From Ursus arctos (lineage: Eukaryota; Chordata; Mammalia; Carnivora; Ursidae), in assembly GCF_023065955.2 (NCBI RefSeq), contig NW_026622997.1, positions 19,014,001 to 19,078,000 of the forward strand: a stretch of DNA of 64,000 nt, given 5' to 3'. Position numbers and translations under genes: made by a program. This document shows positions 52,244 through 64,000 of the stretch, piece after piece. Under the pieces are notes generated by a model. The model was not told the DNA's origin, ran no database searches, and was given only the letters and a program-made list of their open reading frames with translations. Within the stretch, counting starts at the first letter, position 1, and each line of letters opens with the position of its first letter.

Positions 52244-52478
52244 TTTATTTATTTATTTGTTTTGTTTATTTGTTTATTTATTTTTAAAGATTTTATTTAT
52301 TCATTTAACAGAGAGAGAGAGAGACAGCCAGCGAGAGAGGGAACACAAGCAGGGGGAGTGGGAGAGGAAGAAGCAGGCTCCCAGCAGAGGAGCCTGATGT
52401 GGGGCTCGATCCCAGAACGCCGGGATCACGCCCTCAGCCGAAGGCAGACGCTTAACCACTGAGCCACGCAGGCACCCC
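52244..52478 (-). mobile_element. CanSINE, antisense
   Basis: A long TTTA/TTTG tract, AAAGATTTTATTTATTCATT, GACAGCCAGCGAGAGAGGGA, AACGCCGGGATCACGCCCTC and a head ending GAGCCACGCAGGCACCCC. Degenerate flanks GAGACCCATTT/GGGACTCCTTT may be the duplication. Confidence 0.94.
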
Positions 52479-52574
52479 TTGGGACTCCTTTGTACTTAGC
52501 GACCCCCCCCCAAAGGACTGTATTTATGGGTATTTACCATATTAAAATGGAAAGTGAGGAAATTTTAAAGTATT

Positions 52575-52697
52575 TTTTAAAATTCTATTTATTTTTAAAA
52601 TTTACTTCTAGTAATCTCTGCACCCAATGTGGGGCTGGAACTCCCAACCCTGACATCAAGAGTCATATGGTCTTGTGACTGAGCCAGCCAGGCTCCC
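52575..52697 (-). mobile_element. Old CanSINE, antisense, short type
   Basis: A T-rich start, CTTCTAGTAATCTCTGCACC, GTGGGGCTGGAACTCCCAAC and a head ending GAGCCAGCCAGGCTCCCC. TAAAGTATTT before and TAAAATACTT after suggest a diverged duplication. Confidence 0.87.
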
Positions 52698-53786
52698 CTA
52701 AAATACTTATTTTTTTAAAAAAATGACACAAACCCATTATACGTGAACACAAGTAACATTTTTATGAAAAGTAAGTATATTCCAAACCCCAAAAAATGAG
52801 AGCTGGGAAGAGTTGCACTGCTTTGCATTTTTGCACCTCTGACATCTGGCTCAGCGGAAGACGGCTGGGTTCTCCTGTCTTTGTACGCAGTCTCTGGCAG
52901 TACATGGTTTCGGGTGACGTGTACGAAGAAAATCCATCTCAGGCGAAAATACAGTCGGAAAAGGGAGGAATTTGGGGGGATGATTTTTTGCTTTGGTATA
53001 ACACCCACATCCAACCAGTGGTGGTTTCCTGAAGGTCCGTTGGTTGGCACGGTAGTCTGAACCCGTCCGGTGAACTTTTCATGCTCTGTCACATTAAAAT
53101 CCATCGGTGTGCCTTGGGCTTTGAATGGATCTCTTAACCCACACACAACTTTGTCATGTTTTGTGTTGATCATTTGAAAATCATGCTTCACCAAGTACCT
53201 CTTCTAATTGCCAGCACCTTTCACTAAACGCGAACAGTCCCGCATCTCCCTGGCCTCACCAGAGAAGGCTTTCTGTGTGCAGAAACTCACGGTGGCAGAG
53301 GAAGCTTTTCCACGATGGTGCTTTTTGCCCGAAATCGTGAATGCCATTCCTAGCAGCAAAAACTATTTGTTATTTTCCACGACAGGATCACCAGATTCAT
53401 CTGTGAGAAAAACAGTGGACAAACCACTCCTTCAGTCCTTCTTTCAAATGAAAATAGTGTTCCATGCAAGCAGCTTAGCTTCGCACCCTAAACCGGCCCA
53501 CGAGTGGCTTTTCCCTGGACATCAGCTACTTTGATATGCAAGGGAAGTGCTTCATGCGTATTTGCCGTTTTGTCACACAAAGCATGTACACCCAAGGGTT
53601 GGCATTTAGTACCTGCGGCCATTCATGCTGCTTTATCACTCCTGGAGAGGAGAACGGGCTTTTCTTTCCTTCCTTCTTTCTTTTTAGCTGCTAGTAATTG
53701 GTACTGATGTATCCGGTACTTCGGAGTATAGTTTGCTGCCTCTGCCTTGTTTTGTGTTCAGGCCCCAGCAGATCTGCCCGCTGGTT

Positions 53787-53979
53787 TTTGTTTTCCTTTG
53801 GGTTAGAGAGCACGTGGAGAGCGTGAGGGGTGGAGGGGCTGAGGGAGAGGGAGAGTCTGTAAGCAGGCTCCACGCCCAGCATGAGGCTCAGCACAGAGCT
53901 CCCTGCGGGGCTCGTGAGATCATGACCTGAGCCGAAATCAAGAGTCGGATGCTTAATGACTGAGCCACCCAGGCGCCCC
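53787..53979 (-). mobile_element. CanSINE, antisense, decayed tail
   Basis: GAGGGGCTGAGGGAGAGGGA, AAGCAGGCTCCACGCCCAGC, GTGAGATCATGACCTGAGCC and a head ending GAGCCACCCAGGCGCCCC. The poly-T tail is degraded, which implies an older insertion. It directly abuts the L1 at 53985. Confidence 0.9.
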
Positions 53980-54439
53980 CCATCCCTTTTTAAAAAATAA
54001 TAGTTGTATTAAGATATGATTCACAAATCCTAAAATTTACCCGAAGTCTACAATTCAGTAGTTTTTCGTATATTCAGAGTTGTGCAGTCATCCCCATAGT
54101 CAACTTTGGGAGGTGTTTTCATCTCGTTCTCCCTGGAAAACCTCGTTCCCATTAGCAGTCATTCCCAGTTTCCTGAAGCCTCCCCAGCCCCCGGCAACCA
54201 TTCATCTACTTCCCGTCTCTCTGTATTGGTCTGTTCTGGTCATTTCTTATGAATGGGCTCCTATAGTATGTGACCTTTTGTCATTAGCTTCTTTTCACTT
54301 ACCACAGTACTTTCTAGACCCCTCATACTGGCGCACGAATGAGTACTTGATTCCTTTTATTGGGTGGATAGTAACCTGTTTTGTTTATCTAAATACTAGT
54401 TGATGAAACCTTTGGGTTTCCCCCCAGTTTTTAATTATT

Positions 54440-54634
54440 TTTTTTTTAAGATTTTATTTATTTATTCGACAGAGATAGAGACAGCCAGCGAGAGAGGGAA
54501 CACAAGCAGGGGGAGTGGGAGAGGAAGAAGCAGGCCCATAGCATAGGAGCCTGATGTGGGGCTCGATTCCATAACGCCGGGATCACGCCCTGAGCCGAAG
54601 GCAGACGCTTAACCGCTGTGCCACCCAGGTGCCC
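54440..54634 (-). mobile_element. CanSINE, antisense, nested in L1, 16-bp target-site duplication
   Basis: Poly-T, AAGATTTTATTTATTTATTC, GACAGCCAGCGAGAGAGGGA, AACGCCGGGATCACGCCCTG and a head ending CACCCAGGTGCCC. CCAGTTTTTAATTATT flanks it perfectly at 54424-54439 and 54635-54650, so the insertion is young. Confidence 0.95.
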
Positions 54635-54693
54635 CCAGTTTTTAATTATTAATTCTGCCTCAAACATTTATACACAAATTTTTCTGTGGAGAT

Positions 54694-54858
54694 ATATATT
54701 TTAAGATTGATTTGAAAGAGAGCACACGTGCACGAGCGGGGGAGGGGCACATGGAGAGACACTCTTGAGCCAGTTCCCCACGGAACACAGAGCCCGACGC
54801 AGGGCTCCATCTCAAGACCCTGAGATCATGACCTGAGCCAAAACCAAGAGTCAGGCCT
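54694..54858 (-). mobile_element. CanSINE, antisense, second insertion in the same L1
   Basis: TTTTAAGATTGATTTGAAAG, GAGCACACGTGCACGAGCGG, CTGAGATCATGACCTGAGCC and CCAAGAGTCAGGCC. The head is truncated or decayed before L1 sequence resumes at GTGTGGACATATG. Older than its neighbour at 54440. Confidence 0.85.
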
Positions 54859-56397
54859 CTCAGTGTGGACATATGTTTTATTTCTCCTGTGTACGTACCA
54901 GAGAGTAGAATTGCTGGGTCGTATGGGAACTGTGTTTCACTTTTTGAGGAACTTTTGGCCTGTTTTCCAGAGTGGCTGCAACATTTTGCATCCCCACCAG
55001 CAGTGACTGAGGGTTAGAATTTCTCTGAGTGCTCACCAACACTCCCCGTTATCTGTCTTCGGAGGACGGCCGTCCTAGTGGGCGTGAAGTGGTTGTGTCT
55101 CACGATGGTTTTGATCAGCATTTCCCTGTTGCTAATCCACCTTTTCGTACCGTTCCTGAAATCACGACGAGAAAGGCGAATAAGGATCTTGGTATAATTA
55201 CAAAAATAATTTTGACCTAGGGAATCCCCTGAAAGGGTCTCCGATTCCCCCAGGGGTCAAGTCGCTCATTAAACCAGTAGAAAATACTGGGTGTGTTTTC
55301 AGCATTTATGTCTTCTTGCCCGGGCCGGGCATCAGCAACATGTCTTTTCCCATGAAATGGAGCTCTGCCGGGGCCAGCCACTCGTCCGTATCCAAGGCCT
55401 CCTTCATGCTGCTCTGGGTAGGGAGGACCGGAGGCAAGAGGAGGGCTTGCCACGTGTCTCATTCCTTAGTCGTCTGAGCCGGTCCTTCTGAACGGGCACG
55501 GGTGAGGTTTCCCAGAGCTCCGTGCCGGGAACATGCGTTCTGCCCAGTCTGCGGAGGAGAACATCGAGGGGCAAATAAACTTGCTGGGGTGCGAAGGGCC
55601 CTGTGGGGAATTGAGGTGCTATGTAACACAGTGCTACAAACGAGGACAGGGCCATCGAAGCGCGTCTTTTTAACTGAATGAAGGGAAGTAATTTCAGAAC
55701 TGCTACTTCCTTCGTGGCAGTGACAAAGTGCAGAGGAGCATGGAATATTTGAGATTTAAAGAAAAAGAAAAGAACAACAAAACCCCAAACAAGCCAGCTT
55801 CCCTGCTGTTGCAGTAAAGGAGCTGTATTCACTGCTCTAGAAAATGGGTGAACGGTCAAGAATCGCCTAGATTCACGTTGCTTGGCTTGAGTTTCAGTCA
55901 CACTGAAGTACGACTTCTTACGGATGTTGCTTTTAATTTGTCTTGGAAGTAAGCACAGACATGTCAGCTTGGGTGTGATAGGTGGACTCTGACAAAGCAC
56001 AGTTACTTACATCCGGACTAAATGCCAGCCATTCGCAGCTCTCCGTGTTCCCTGTAACTCTGAGAGTATCCAGGAGAACCTCACACACACGGGATCATAT
56101 GCCGTATCTTTGCTGTGGCAGGGTCTTTAACCGCAGCACTGAAACTCTGTGTAGCGTAGGTAGTCCCTGGTGCTGGGAGGAGCTTTCGAGATCGAGGTTC
56201 CTATCCGGTCCAGGCACGGGAAGTGTAAATCTCTGTTCTGTTGTATGCCGGGTAGTGGCAGGTGGACTGCAGACGTCCGTGTTAGCATTCGGGTCAGAAG
56301 ACAATCAGGAGGAAATGCGAGGACTGTCTTAGCGTTTGGAAATATGGGCAGGCATCCTAATGATAAACGTTAAGACAGACTTAAAAAAATGGGTTGG

Positions 56398-56808
56398 GGA
56401 CCCCTGGGCGGTGGCTTAGTCGGTTAAGCGTCTGCCTTCAGCTCAGGTCGTGATCTCAGGGTCCTGGGATCGAGTGCTGCATCAGGCTCCCTGCAAAGCG
56501 GAGAGCCTGCTTCTCCCTCTCCCTCTGCCTGCCGCTCCCCCTGCTTGTGCGCACACTCTCTCACAGATAAATAAAATCTTAAGTAAGTAGGGGCGCCTGG
56601 GTGGCACAGCAGTTGAGCGTCTGCCTTCGGCTCAGGGCGTGATCCCGGCGTTATGGGATCAAGCCCCGCATCATGCTCCTCCACTGGGAGCCTGCTTCTT
56701 CCTCTCCCACTCCCCCTGCTGTGTTCCCTCTCTCGCTGGCTGTCTCTATCTCTGTCAAATAAATAAATAAAATCTTTTAAAAAAAAAATCTTAAGTAAGT
56801 AAATAAAT
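56398..56808 (+). mobile_element. CanSINE, forward, whose tail hosts another CanSINE
   Basis: The head GACCCCTGGGCGGTGGCTTA and body run to TAAATAAAATCTTAAGTAAG. The tail is split by the SINE at 56590-56785 and resumes to 56808. The outer duplication AAATGGGTTGG is perfect at 56387-56397 and 56809-56819. Confidence 0.94.
56590..56785 (+). mobile_element. CanSINE, forward, nested, young-looking
   Basis: The head GGGGCGCCTGGGTGGCACAG, GATCCCGGCGTTATGGGATC, the TCTCGCTGGCTGTCTCTATC body and an (AAAT)n tail. The perfect 16-bp duplication AAATCTTAAGTAAGTA is at 56574-56589 and 56786-56801, derived from the host SINE tail. This variant resembles SINEC families described from bear- and seal-type carnivores. 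Confidence 0.96.
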
Positions 56809-57492
56809 AAATGGGTTGGTATATTTAGCCTCACAACAGATGGGAAAGCAAATGACAGAGAAGAGGAAAACATTTGCAACCTCTGAGGCGTCACAGTCCT
56901 TTAAGGGACACAATGGAGGTGAAAAAGTCCAGGGAGCTGTGGGTACCCGGCTGGAGGCGGCTGTCCTCAGAAGAGAGGCTTTGTAGGTTTTGAGCTCTCG
57001 GAAGGGGGTGGGGGTGGAAGGGCATGTGGCATCTTCACGGGAAGAGACTTGGCTCAGACTTGCTGCCGGGCCCGTGGTGGCCTCTGCCTGGAGTTCTGCA
57101 CAGCCTAGTCAGGGCCGGCCTGGCCTGGAGAGGAGGTGCCCGCGGGCGGTGGACGCAGTGACCTGTAGGCTCCCCTTTGTCAGGACATGCACCGGGAGCC
57201 CTTCTAAATGGACAGGTGCAGGGGCTCACTGTAGCTTCCCCATCTGTCTCCCCCTTCTCCTTCCCCTGAAGAAACCAGCCACCACCGCTGGGATGGTTTG
57301 AGGGGAGGGGAGACCTGTGGTGTGGGAGGAACAGATGGGAAAGGCTCCCGGATTTCATGGAAAGGGGCCGGACCCACGGTGCTGGGATCGTCAGGCCCAG
57401 CTGTAACGCAGAGGAGGGAACTCACAGGAGTTTCCTATAAAAATGTGAGCGGAGTGCTGTTCTCTTCTGAATTGCCTAGCTGGGTGGCATCC

Positions 57493-57519
57493 GGGGGTCG
57501 GGGAGGGGGCGGGCTTGGG
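57493..57519 (+). other. Potential G-quadruplex
   Basis: Five closely spaced G runs (5, 4, 5, 3 and 3 bases) with loops of 1-3 bases satisfy the standard G-quadruplex pattern on the JARID2 sense strand, about 670 bases before the 58188 exon. Formation is untested. Confidence 0.5.
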
Positions 57520-58153
57520 AGGCAGGCCAGCTGCCTGTGCTGGTTGACAGGCCGTCGAGTCTGGCAGCAGCCCCCTTGTCCACCCTGTTGGCTTCTTCTG
57601 TAAAATGGGCGTGGTGACCACGCCCTGCCGGTCCCTTCGGATTCTAAGGCCGCTTGAGCCGGTTCCCCTGGCTTGCGGTGAGCAACGTGACGCGTCCGCT
57701 CCCTGACCTGTGTCTGTGGGCAGATCTTCAGTCTCCCAGCGCGTAACTTTCAATCTGAGAATGTGTGATCTTCTTCCAGATCTCCTGTGTCTTCATACAC
57801 GGAGTGGTCCTGTTCTCAGGATGTGACCGTTTGTGTTCATTTCTTCGTTTTAACTTCTTTCTGTTTAAGGTGTGATGTTGGTATTCTGAGAGCTGCTGGG
57901 TTTTGTTTTGGTAGGGATTGAAAAATAAATTTTGCAAGCATTTCAACCACAACACATAATTCTTTGGATACGTTTCAAATGGTTTTTGTCTGAGGGCCCG
58001 GGATTAGTCCCAGTTTTTACATTGTTGGGGGTGGGGGAGGTGGTCTTTTCACTTGGGGTCACTCTCAAGCGTGGGCGGGACTCGAAGGCCATCCAGAATG
58101 TTTTCTTTCCCTTTGACATCAGGGCGTTGGTGCTCAATGGTAACAATCCCTAA

Positions 58154-58513
<360 letters not shown>

Positions 58514-61500
58514 TGAGGGGGACCTGTGAGTAGGAGCCTCAGGACATCATGATGAGAGGGCTCACACGTCAGGAGGGGGGTGCGCAGAGGTAGGATGGGG
58601 AGGGAAGCCTTGCCTTTTTGCACAGAGGGGTTCGTGCGCGTACCCCTCCTTCTCTGAAGGTCCGTCAGCTGGTCTGGTGGCACATTCGCATTCAGCCCTG
58701 GAGCAAGGCCTGGGATCCTGCGTGTTGGCGATGGACAAAGGGCACTTGCCTTCTGCATTATCCGTCTCCCACCCGTGTCCTGGGTGTCAGAGGAGTTAGG
58801 GTCCTGTTGCTCAGGTTGAGCCCAGAGAAGCTACACCTTGAAAACAGGCCTGCGATCTGCCTAGCGCTGTCCGGAGACGATCCTGGGCTGCTGCTGTCTT
58901 CTTAATGTGACGAGAGAGCGTCTCTGCTGGGACTTAGGAGCGGAGGACGCGCCTGGGTGCGTGCACTGCTGAGCTGCCCCCTGTGCTGGGGGGCAGTGGG
59001 GGGCACTTAGCTGAGCGCATGTCAGCCCTGCCCCTCACGGTCAGCAGAGTGCAGCCGCACCTAGCTCTCTGGCCCCGAGTCCCACGGTCCCCATTTCAGG
59101 GTGGCAGTAGATAACAGATCCTGTTGGCACACTCTCAAGAATGGCCTCAGGCTCAGCCACTGCGGTTGTCCCTGTCCTTGGACAGTGACTTCTCAGGACC
59201 CCGGGAGGGTCGGTCGGGAGATAGGTATGTGGAGGCATGCAGTGGAAGGGCTGTGTCCCCCGGCTCGGTGGCATTTCCACTGACCGCTGTGCTCCTGTTC
59301 TCACTGCATTTTAAAGTTCGGGATGTGGGGGACACAGACAAGCTCTCCTCACAGGGCATTTATGACCCAGAGTTAATCTTTTCCCCAGAATAGACCACAG
59401 GCTGTAATCTTTAAAGATCGAGTCAGGGCGAGGACCAGGAGATTCCTGGGCAGCAGTGTTCCAGAATGACTAAGAGATGGTGGGGACACAGTGGAATTTC
59501 TCCCTGTTCTTTACATACGGCCTTTCTTGTTCTTGATGACAGAGTGATTTCTCCCTGAATATGTGTCTTCGTGTGCGCACACACATTATTAGTCTTACCC
59601 TTAGCTTTTACAGGTGATTCAGCTCTTCGGGTGGGTTGGGGTGAACAAGGTCCTCACACATGACTTCTTCATCCTTTGCCCTGTTGCTTTGAGATCGAGT
59701 AGGTGGTTGTAGCATATTTTAAACCTTGCCCCTTCTTCCTGAAACACAGACGTCACGGTTTTCCTAGAGACACGACTGCGCCTGATTGTGGAATTGTCTC
59801 CCAGGTCCCTGCTGGATGCCTGGTTCTCAGGACCAGGAGGCACCATACCTGTGTGTTTTTGGCACATCATCCCCACTCAGTAGGACTTGATGTCCAGGCA
59901 GAGTCACGCTCGTGCACACACATGCACATGCGTGCACGTACTTTGACTCTCACATGTGAAGCCGGATTGAGTAGACCTGGTGTCAGTTGGGCCCAGAACC
60001 CGTCAGCTGTCAGCCGGTGCCCTTCAGCTCGGGATGTCCCTTTGTAACTGAACGCAAGGCATCACACAGCTGGAGGGAAGAGTTGGGGGCGCAGGGAGGA
60101 CCCCTCTGCCCCTTCCCCCTAGCTACCTGGCATGCATGTGGGCCCATTTCACACACATGCAGCCTGAAGTTGGAGGAGAGATCTGGGTGCCCCTCGCAGA
60201 GCAGCTTCCTGTCCCCAAGCAACTGCAGGAGCGTGGCTCGCGTGCTTTTGTTCAGGCGACCAGCTTTGCGGGTGGGGTGTCACTGGGCTCTGCTCAGGGC
60301 TTGTCTCCTACCTCCCCTCCCCCCTCCTACCCTAGCCCTCCCCCCAGAAGGGCCGGCCGAGGGCTCCAGCTCTCATTTGATGCTGACCGAGACCTTCGCT
60401 GAATCTTAAGATATCTGACCCACCTGGGCCCTATTGTTCATTTGGAGGCAGTCATGCCCACTCCCCTCTCAGCAAGATTGGGAGAAATGAAAGGACAATT
60501 TAGAAAATACCAAATCCCGTTATTTAAAGAAAGAAAATAAGGTTAGTAGAGTTAAATTGCAGATTCCTTTGTAACTGCTTGATGGAATGGACTAGAATCT
60601 GATCTTTCATCCTTCACCCGCATTAAAGACGGGGCAGAGGATATGTTGATTTTTAACTTCAAATAGGATTAAGTTACGTGGGTCCTCCTGGATTGGAAGG
60701 ATGAATGTGAATCATGTTAAGGGGGTGGGCGGTAGCGGGATACAGTGTTGGGGGCTGCTGCTCAGAAGGGCTTTACCCTGCTTGTGCTGATGCATTTGGA
60801 GACACTGATAACTCGCACTTTTTACTAAAATAGCCTCTTTCCTGTTGCTTTGCACGGTGCCATGTGCTGCTGGCTGTGCTTTGTTAGGGCCCGGGGCTCC
60901 GAGCCTTTGAGCCCGGGAACGCACACTTCACCTTGCCAGACCTCCCACCTTTATGACAGTGGCAGTGCTGTGCCTGTCACACTTGTGTGCTGCCCTGGGG
61001 TTGTCGGGTGGCCGTGGCAGGATAGTGTGGACGTGTGCTCGGTGCCAGAGGAGCATGTGTCTCCCTCTTCATTTCCTTAACCTAGCACTTAGGTTTAAAT
61101 GCACTAAAAGTCCGTAACAAATTCAGGATGTTACAGAATCCTGGAGATTCGAAATGCTGGTTTCCTAGAGCGTCCCGAGGAGGTCTTGATTCGTACAGAA
61201 GTTTGTGCGGTCAGTAAGCCTGGATGTGGGTTGTCAGGCCGCACCAAACGCGTCACTGTCCTGTCCTTCTGTATCATGCTGAGGCTTCACACCGTGAAGG
61301 CTGGTCACCTGGTGCGGGGCAGCCGGCAGACACGCTTGGAGGGAAGGTCGGCTGAGCTCTGTCCTTACCTTTGGTGGCTGGGTCCTCCCAACAGGCTGTA
61401 CACGGGTTGCCGAAAATGTCTTGGCCTCAAGGATTCAAAGAGGAGGTTTAAACTCTGATCAAAGAGTTGGAAGTAGTTTTTTGTTTGTTTGTTTGAAGTT

Positions 61501-63719
61501 GTAGAAAACGAAATAGGAACATCCAGAGAGAAAAAGGTCAGAAAATCACCTCTGCTGTTAAGAACGTTCAGGGTTTAACTGTGCTCCTCGTCAGGTTGCC
61601 CTTGTGGGTGGCATTGTACGTGGTGGTGCCATGGTACTTGTGACTCAGTTGCCTGTAGTGGGGGCAGGTGCTTTCAGAGGTTTAGGGACTCCCACTCCTT
61701 CTTGTCCGCGCTCACGAATTTGGATGTCACCCATCCTCTAACGCAGGGGCCTGCTGTACCAGCAGACCTTCCCTCCCGGGGCTCGATGCCCGTCTGGTGT
61801 CATCTCAGGCTCTTTGGTTTTCAGTCCAAGTGGGTTCTGCCCAACCAGCAAATGTTTCTCCTGAGCACCCCCCTGACCCCCTCCCCAGCTCTCCTGGGGT
61901 CTGAAAGGATGGGCCCAGGCTCTCGACTCAGCGGCTCCCTCTGGTGGGATTTCTGGTTGTGAAGCGGGGGTAGCTTCTCTGCCTCCAGCCACCTCATGGC
62001 CGTGTGTCCGGGGGAACCGGGGCTACAGGTGACGGGTGGGTGGTGGTGGGAGAAGAACAAGCTGCAGATCCCCCACCTCCTGCAGAGCTGGGTGGGTTGT
62101 GGGGGAGTGGGAGGCCGAGGCCAAAACCCCTGCCGGAGCCGAGAGAAGGAGCAGCTTGGGGAGAGGCCGTTTCTCAGCTGAGTGTGTGCTTGCACAGTGG
62201 AGAGCTCTGCCACACACACCACCTTCGCGTTAGTCCTCGTGAAATAAGGGACCTCTCGTGCTCCTCCGGGCAAGGACTTTCCAGCGCCCGCGCCGGTGAC
62301 ATCAGACCTGCCAACGCTGTGTGCTGGCCGAGTGACCCGGGCGTTTTGTTGAGCTGACACTTGGTGTTTGCTACTTCTCGATGGGGCAGTGGGTGGGGGG
62401 AGGACCCCCTCAGTGGCAAGGTGAAACCGTGCCCTCCGCCGTTCCTTTGTTTTCTTTGGTACAAATTAGGCATTGGACCCCTAAAGACAAGGACGGGACG
62501 AGGAGCAGGCCAGTGTGTGTGCAGACAGGTGGGTCCCAGGTCGGTGGTCCTGTGCGTCCCTACCTTAGTATGCACGGCACAGCGGGTGGGACGGACAGGT
62601 GGGTCCCTGCATGGGGCCAACTTGTCAGCTGCATCGCGGCCCCTGCTGGCACGCAGAACGCGGGCACCACTGGGTGGGCCGTGGGGTGTGGGAAGAAGGA
62701 ATACCGTCCACGAAACGTGCCCTTTCCAGGCTCCGTGACTTATTTCTCAAAATCAAGTTCATCGTTCCGATGAGTCCCGAAGGAGATGCCTTTAGCCTGC
62801 GCTTGTGATGTGGACATGACGTGCAAGATTTGGGTGGCCAGCCGCTCTTGAAGGACTGTGAGGACGGTAGGAAGGAAAGGAATTGAGTAACTCCTTCTAG
62901 CAGAGCTGGGCAGTTGGCTGCTCATCTTGGCAGTAACCACCGGTATTCAAGTTGATGGAAATAGGTAAAGAAGAAGGGGATTCTTTTTGCCATTGAGGGA
63001 GGTGAAATACTTCTCCAGAACTCTGCCATGCAGGAAATTGACCTCCCCCTAGCACGCCAGGAGAGGTGGTCAGGTGCCCCCAAGAAGGCCGATGGATGGA
63101 CTGAAGGCCCCTGCTCTCTCTTCTTTGAGGTGGTGGAGTCTGAGAGCTCTCCTGTGGGTGCGGGGTGGGGGGGGGCAAACAGAAGCGTTAGGGGAGCACT
63201 GACTCGGCAGGGGCCCCACCCTTAATGACCAGGTCAGCATCCAGGCGCGGTGGGGGTTAGACTGGGGAGTCAGCACTGTTGGGGCTGGGTGAAGACTTGG
63301 AATACCCTGTCCTCTCTGTGGCTCTGCAAAGATTGAAGGTCCTGGATCCCTGAGGCCTCTCTCTGTCTTGATGATGGAAAAATATCTCTGAGCCACAGCA
63401 GGACTTCACTGTTTTTGTTTTTCTAAATGGTTTGTTTTGTGTTCAGTTAATGGAAGCACTTGAAAAAAAAAAAACAACAGATTAGAGATCTTCTTGCTCC
63501 CCGCTTTACCTCCTATTCCAGATCATGGTAGTCACCGTGGGAAGTTTGTCTCCCCACCCCGAGGTGGTATAAATGTATTTTTCACTTATTGTTGCCAGGC
63601 TGCTAGTTTGTTTGTTTTAAATTCCTGTTCTTCATTCCAGATCCCTCTGGCCCTTAGCTGATGTGGTCAGTCCTCCTTCTCTGTAGGGGTGGTGGTGGGC
63701 AGTGGTTGATGCTGCTGTA

Positions 63720-63731
63720 CCCCCCCCCCCC
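63720..63731. repeat. C homopolymer
   Basis: Twelve consecutive C bases. Confidence 0.9.
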
Positions 63732-63946
63732 ACCGCCTGCCCTGTGGCCTCCCCAGGGGGGCTCAGCCCCTCAGTGAGTCCAGACTGGCTCCCCAGAAAC
63801 CTGACTCCCTAGACGCCCCAGGGTTGATTATGGAACGTGGCCTCATACCAAGAGGTTAGGGTTTGATTGGACTGTGTAGAGACAGTGGCGTATACAGAAA
63901 CACACTGCGTTCTCTGTTTCCGGAATCTCCTACTGAGAGTTTGCTT

Positions 63947-64000
63947 CAGTGGTTCTCAAAGTATGTTCCCAAATCAGCCTCAGGATTTCCCGGGGCCTTG
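63947..64000 (-). mobile_element. MER5A fragment, cut by the window end
   Basis: CAGTGGTTCTCAAAGTATGT followed by CCTCAGGATTTCCCGGGGCC matches the reverse orientation of the MER5A right end and runs off the window. Confidence 0.75.

Larger units (their letters stand above)
53985..55165 (-). mobile_element. L1 (M-type) 3' region, antisense, carrying two CanSINEs
   Basis: Reverse L1 landmarks run in order: CTACAATTCAGTAGTTTTTC, AGAGTTGTGCAGTCATCCCC, CCATTAGCAGTCATTCCCAG, CCCCCGGCAACCATTCATCT, then after the SINEs GTAGAATTGCTGGGTCGTAT, AGAGTGGCTGCAACATTTTG and GGTTTTGATCAGCATTTCCC. It is diverged and inert. Confidence 0.88.

Noticed and set aside
55404..56000. 198-codon open frame on the minus strand
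   Set aside because: The longest frame in the window, but it lies in intronic DNA, shows no recognisable domain, and has the composition expected from GC-rich sequence read backwards.

Overview
This is nuclear DNA from a carnivoran mammal. It contains no bacterial-type genes. The main evidence is about twenty-two tRNA-Lys-derived CanSINE (SINEC) insertions, recognised by a head reading GGCGCCTGGGTGGC and an A-rich tail, plus antisense L1 3' ends and older mammalian repeats (MER5A, a Tigger element, MIR, L2, a solo-LTR-like block). CanSINEs are carnivore-specific. The variant with 'GGCGTTATGGGATC' and 'CACTCCCCCTGCT' suggests a caniform of the bear, seal or panda type; that finer placement is an inference.

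The only gene I can support is JARID2 (Jumonji), the PRC2 cofactor, on the + strand. Three internal coding exons are present: 21999-22168 (170 nt), 36767-36943 (177 nt) and 58188-58423 (236 nt). Each has canonical AG/GT borders, and the reading phase is continuous from one to the next. Numbered against the human protein from memory, they encode about residues 108-302. This part of JARID2 includes the Lys116 peptide read by EED, the segment contacting SUZ12, an acidic tract, and a Lys/His-rich linker before the RNA- and nucleosome-binding region. The promoter, earlier coding exons, large downstream exons, and the JmjN, ARID, JmjC and zinc-finger parts lie outside the window.

Layout: 1-21998 is the 3' part of a large intron. 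It holds an L2 end, MIR and MER5A, CanSINEs, an L1 end at about 6232-7105, and a multiply nested L1/SINE block at 10543-11590. The intron at 22169-36766 (14.6 kb) carries a Tigger element, two old SINEs, and mostly unique sequence with candidate regulatory blocks (E-box/CRE at 30778, RUNX motifs at 31882-31953, CTCF-like motifs at 32508 and 34609). The intron at 36944-58187 (21.2 kb) is the richest in repeats: an LTR-like block with a SINE in it, an L1 carrying two SINEs, and a SINE inside another SINE's tail. The stretch 58424-64000 is the start of the next intron and ends inside a MER5A copy.

Almost all other open frames are chance frames in intronic or repeat DNA. I found no undescribed system. 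The best leads are a strong internal start codon in the middle exon that matches a known shorter JARID2 isoform, a tandem splice acceptor at the first exon, a convergent CTCF motif pair, and the nested retroposon clusters.
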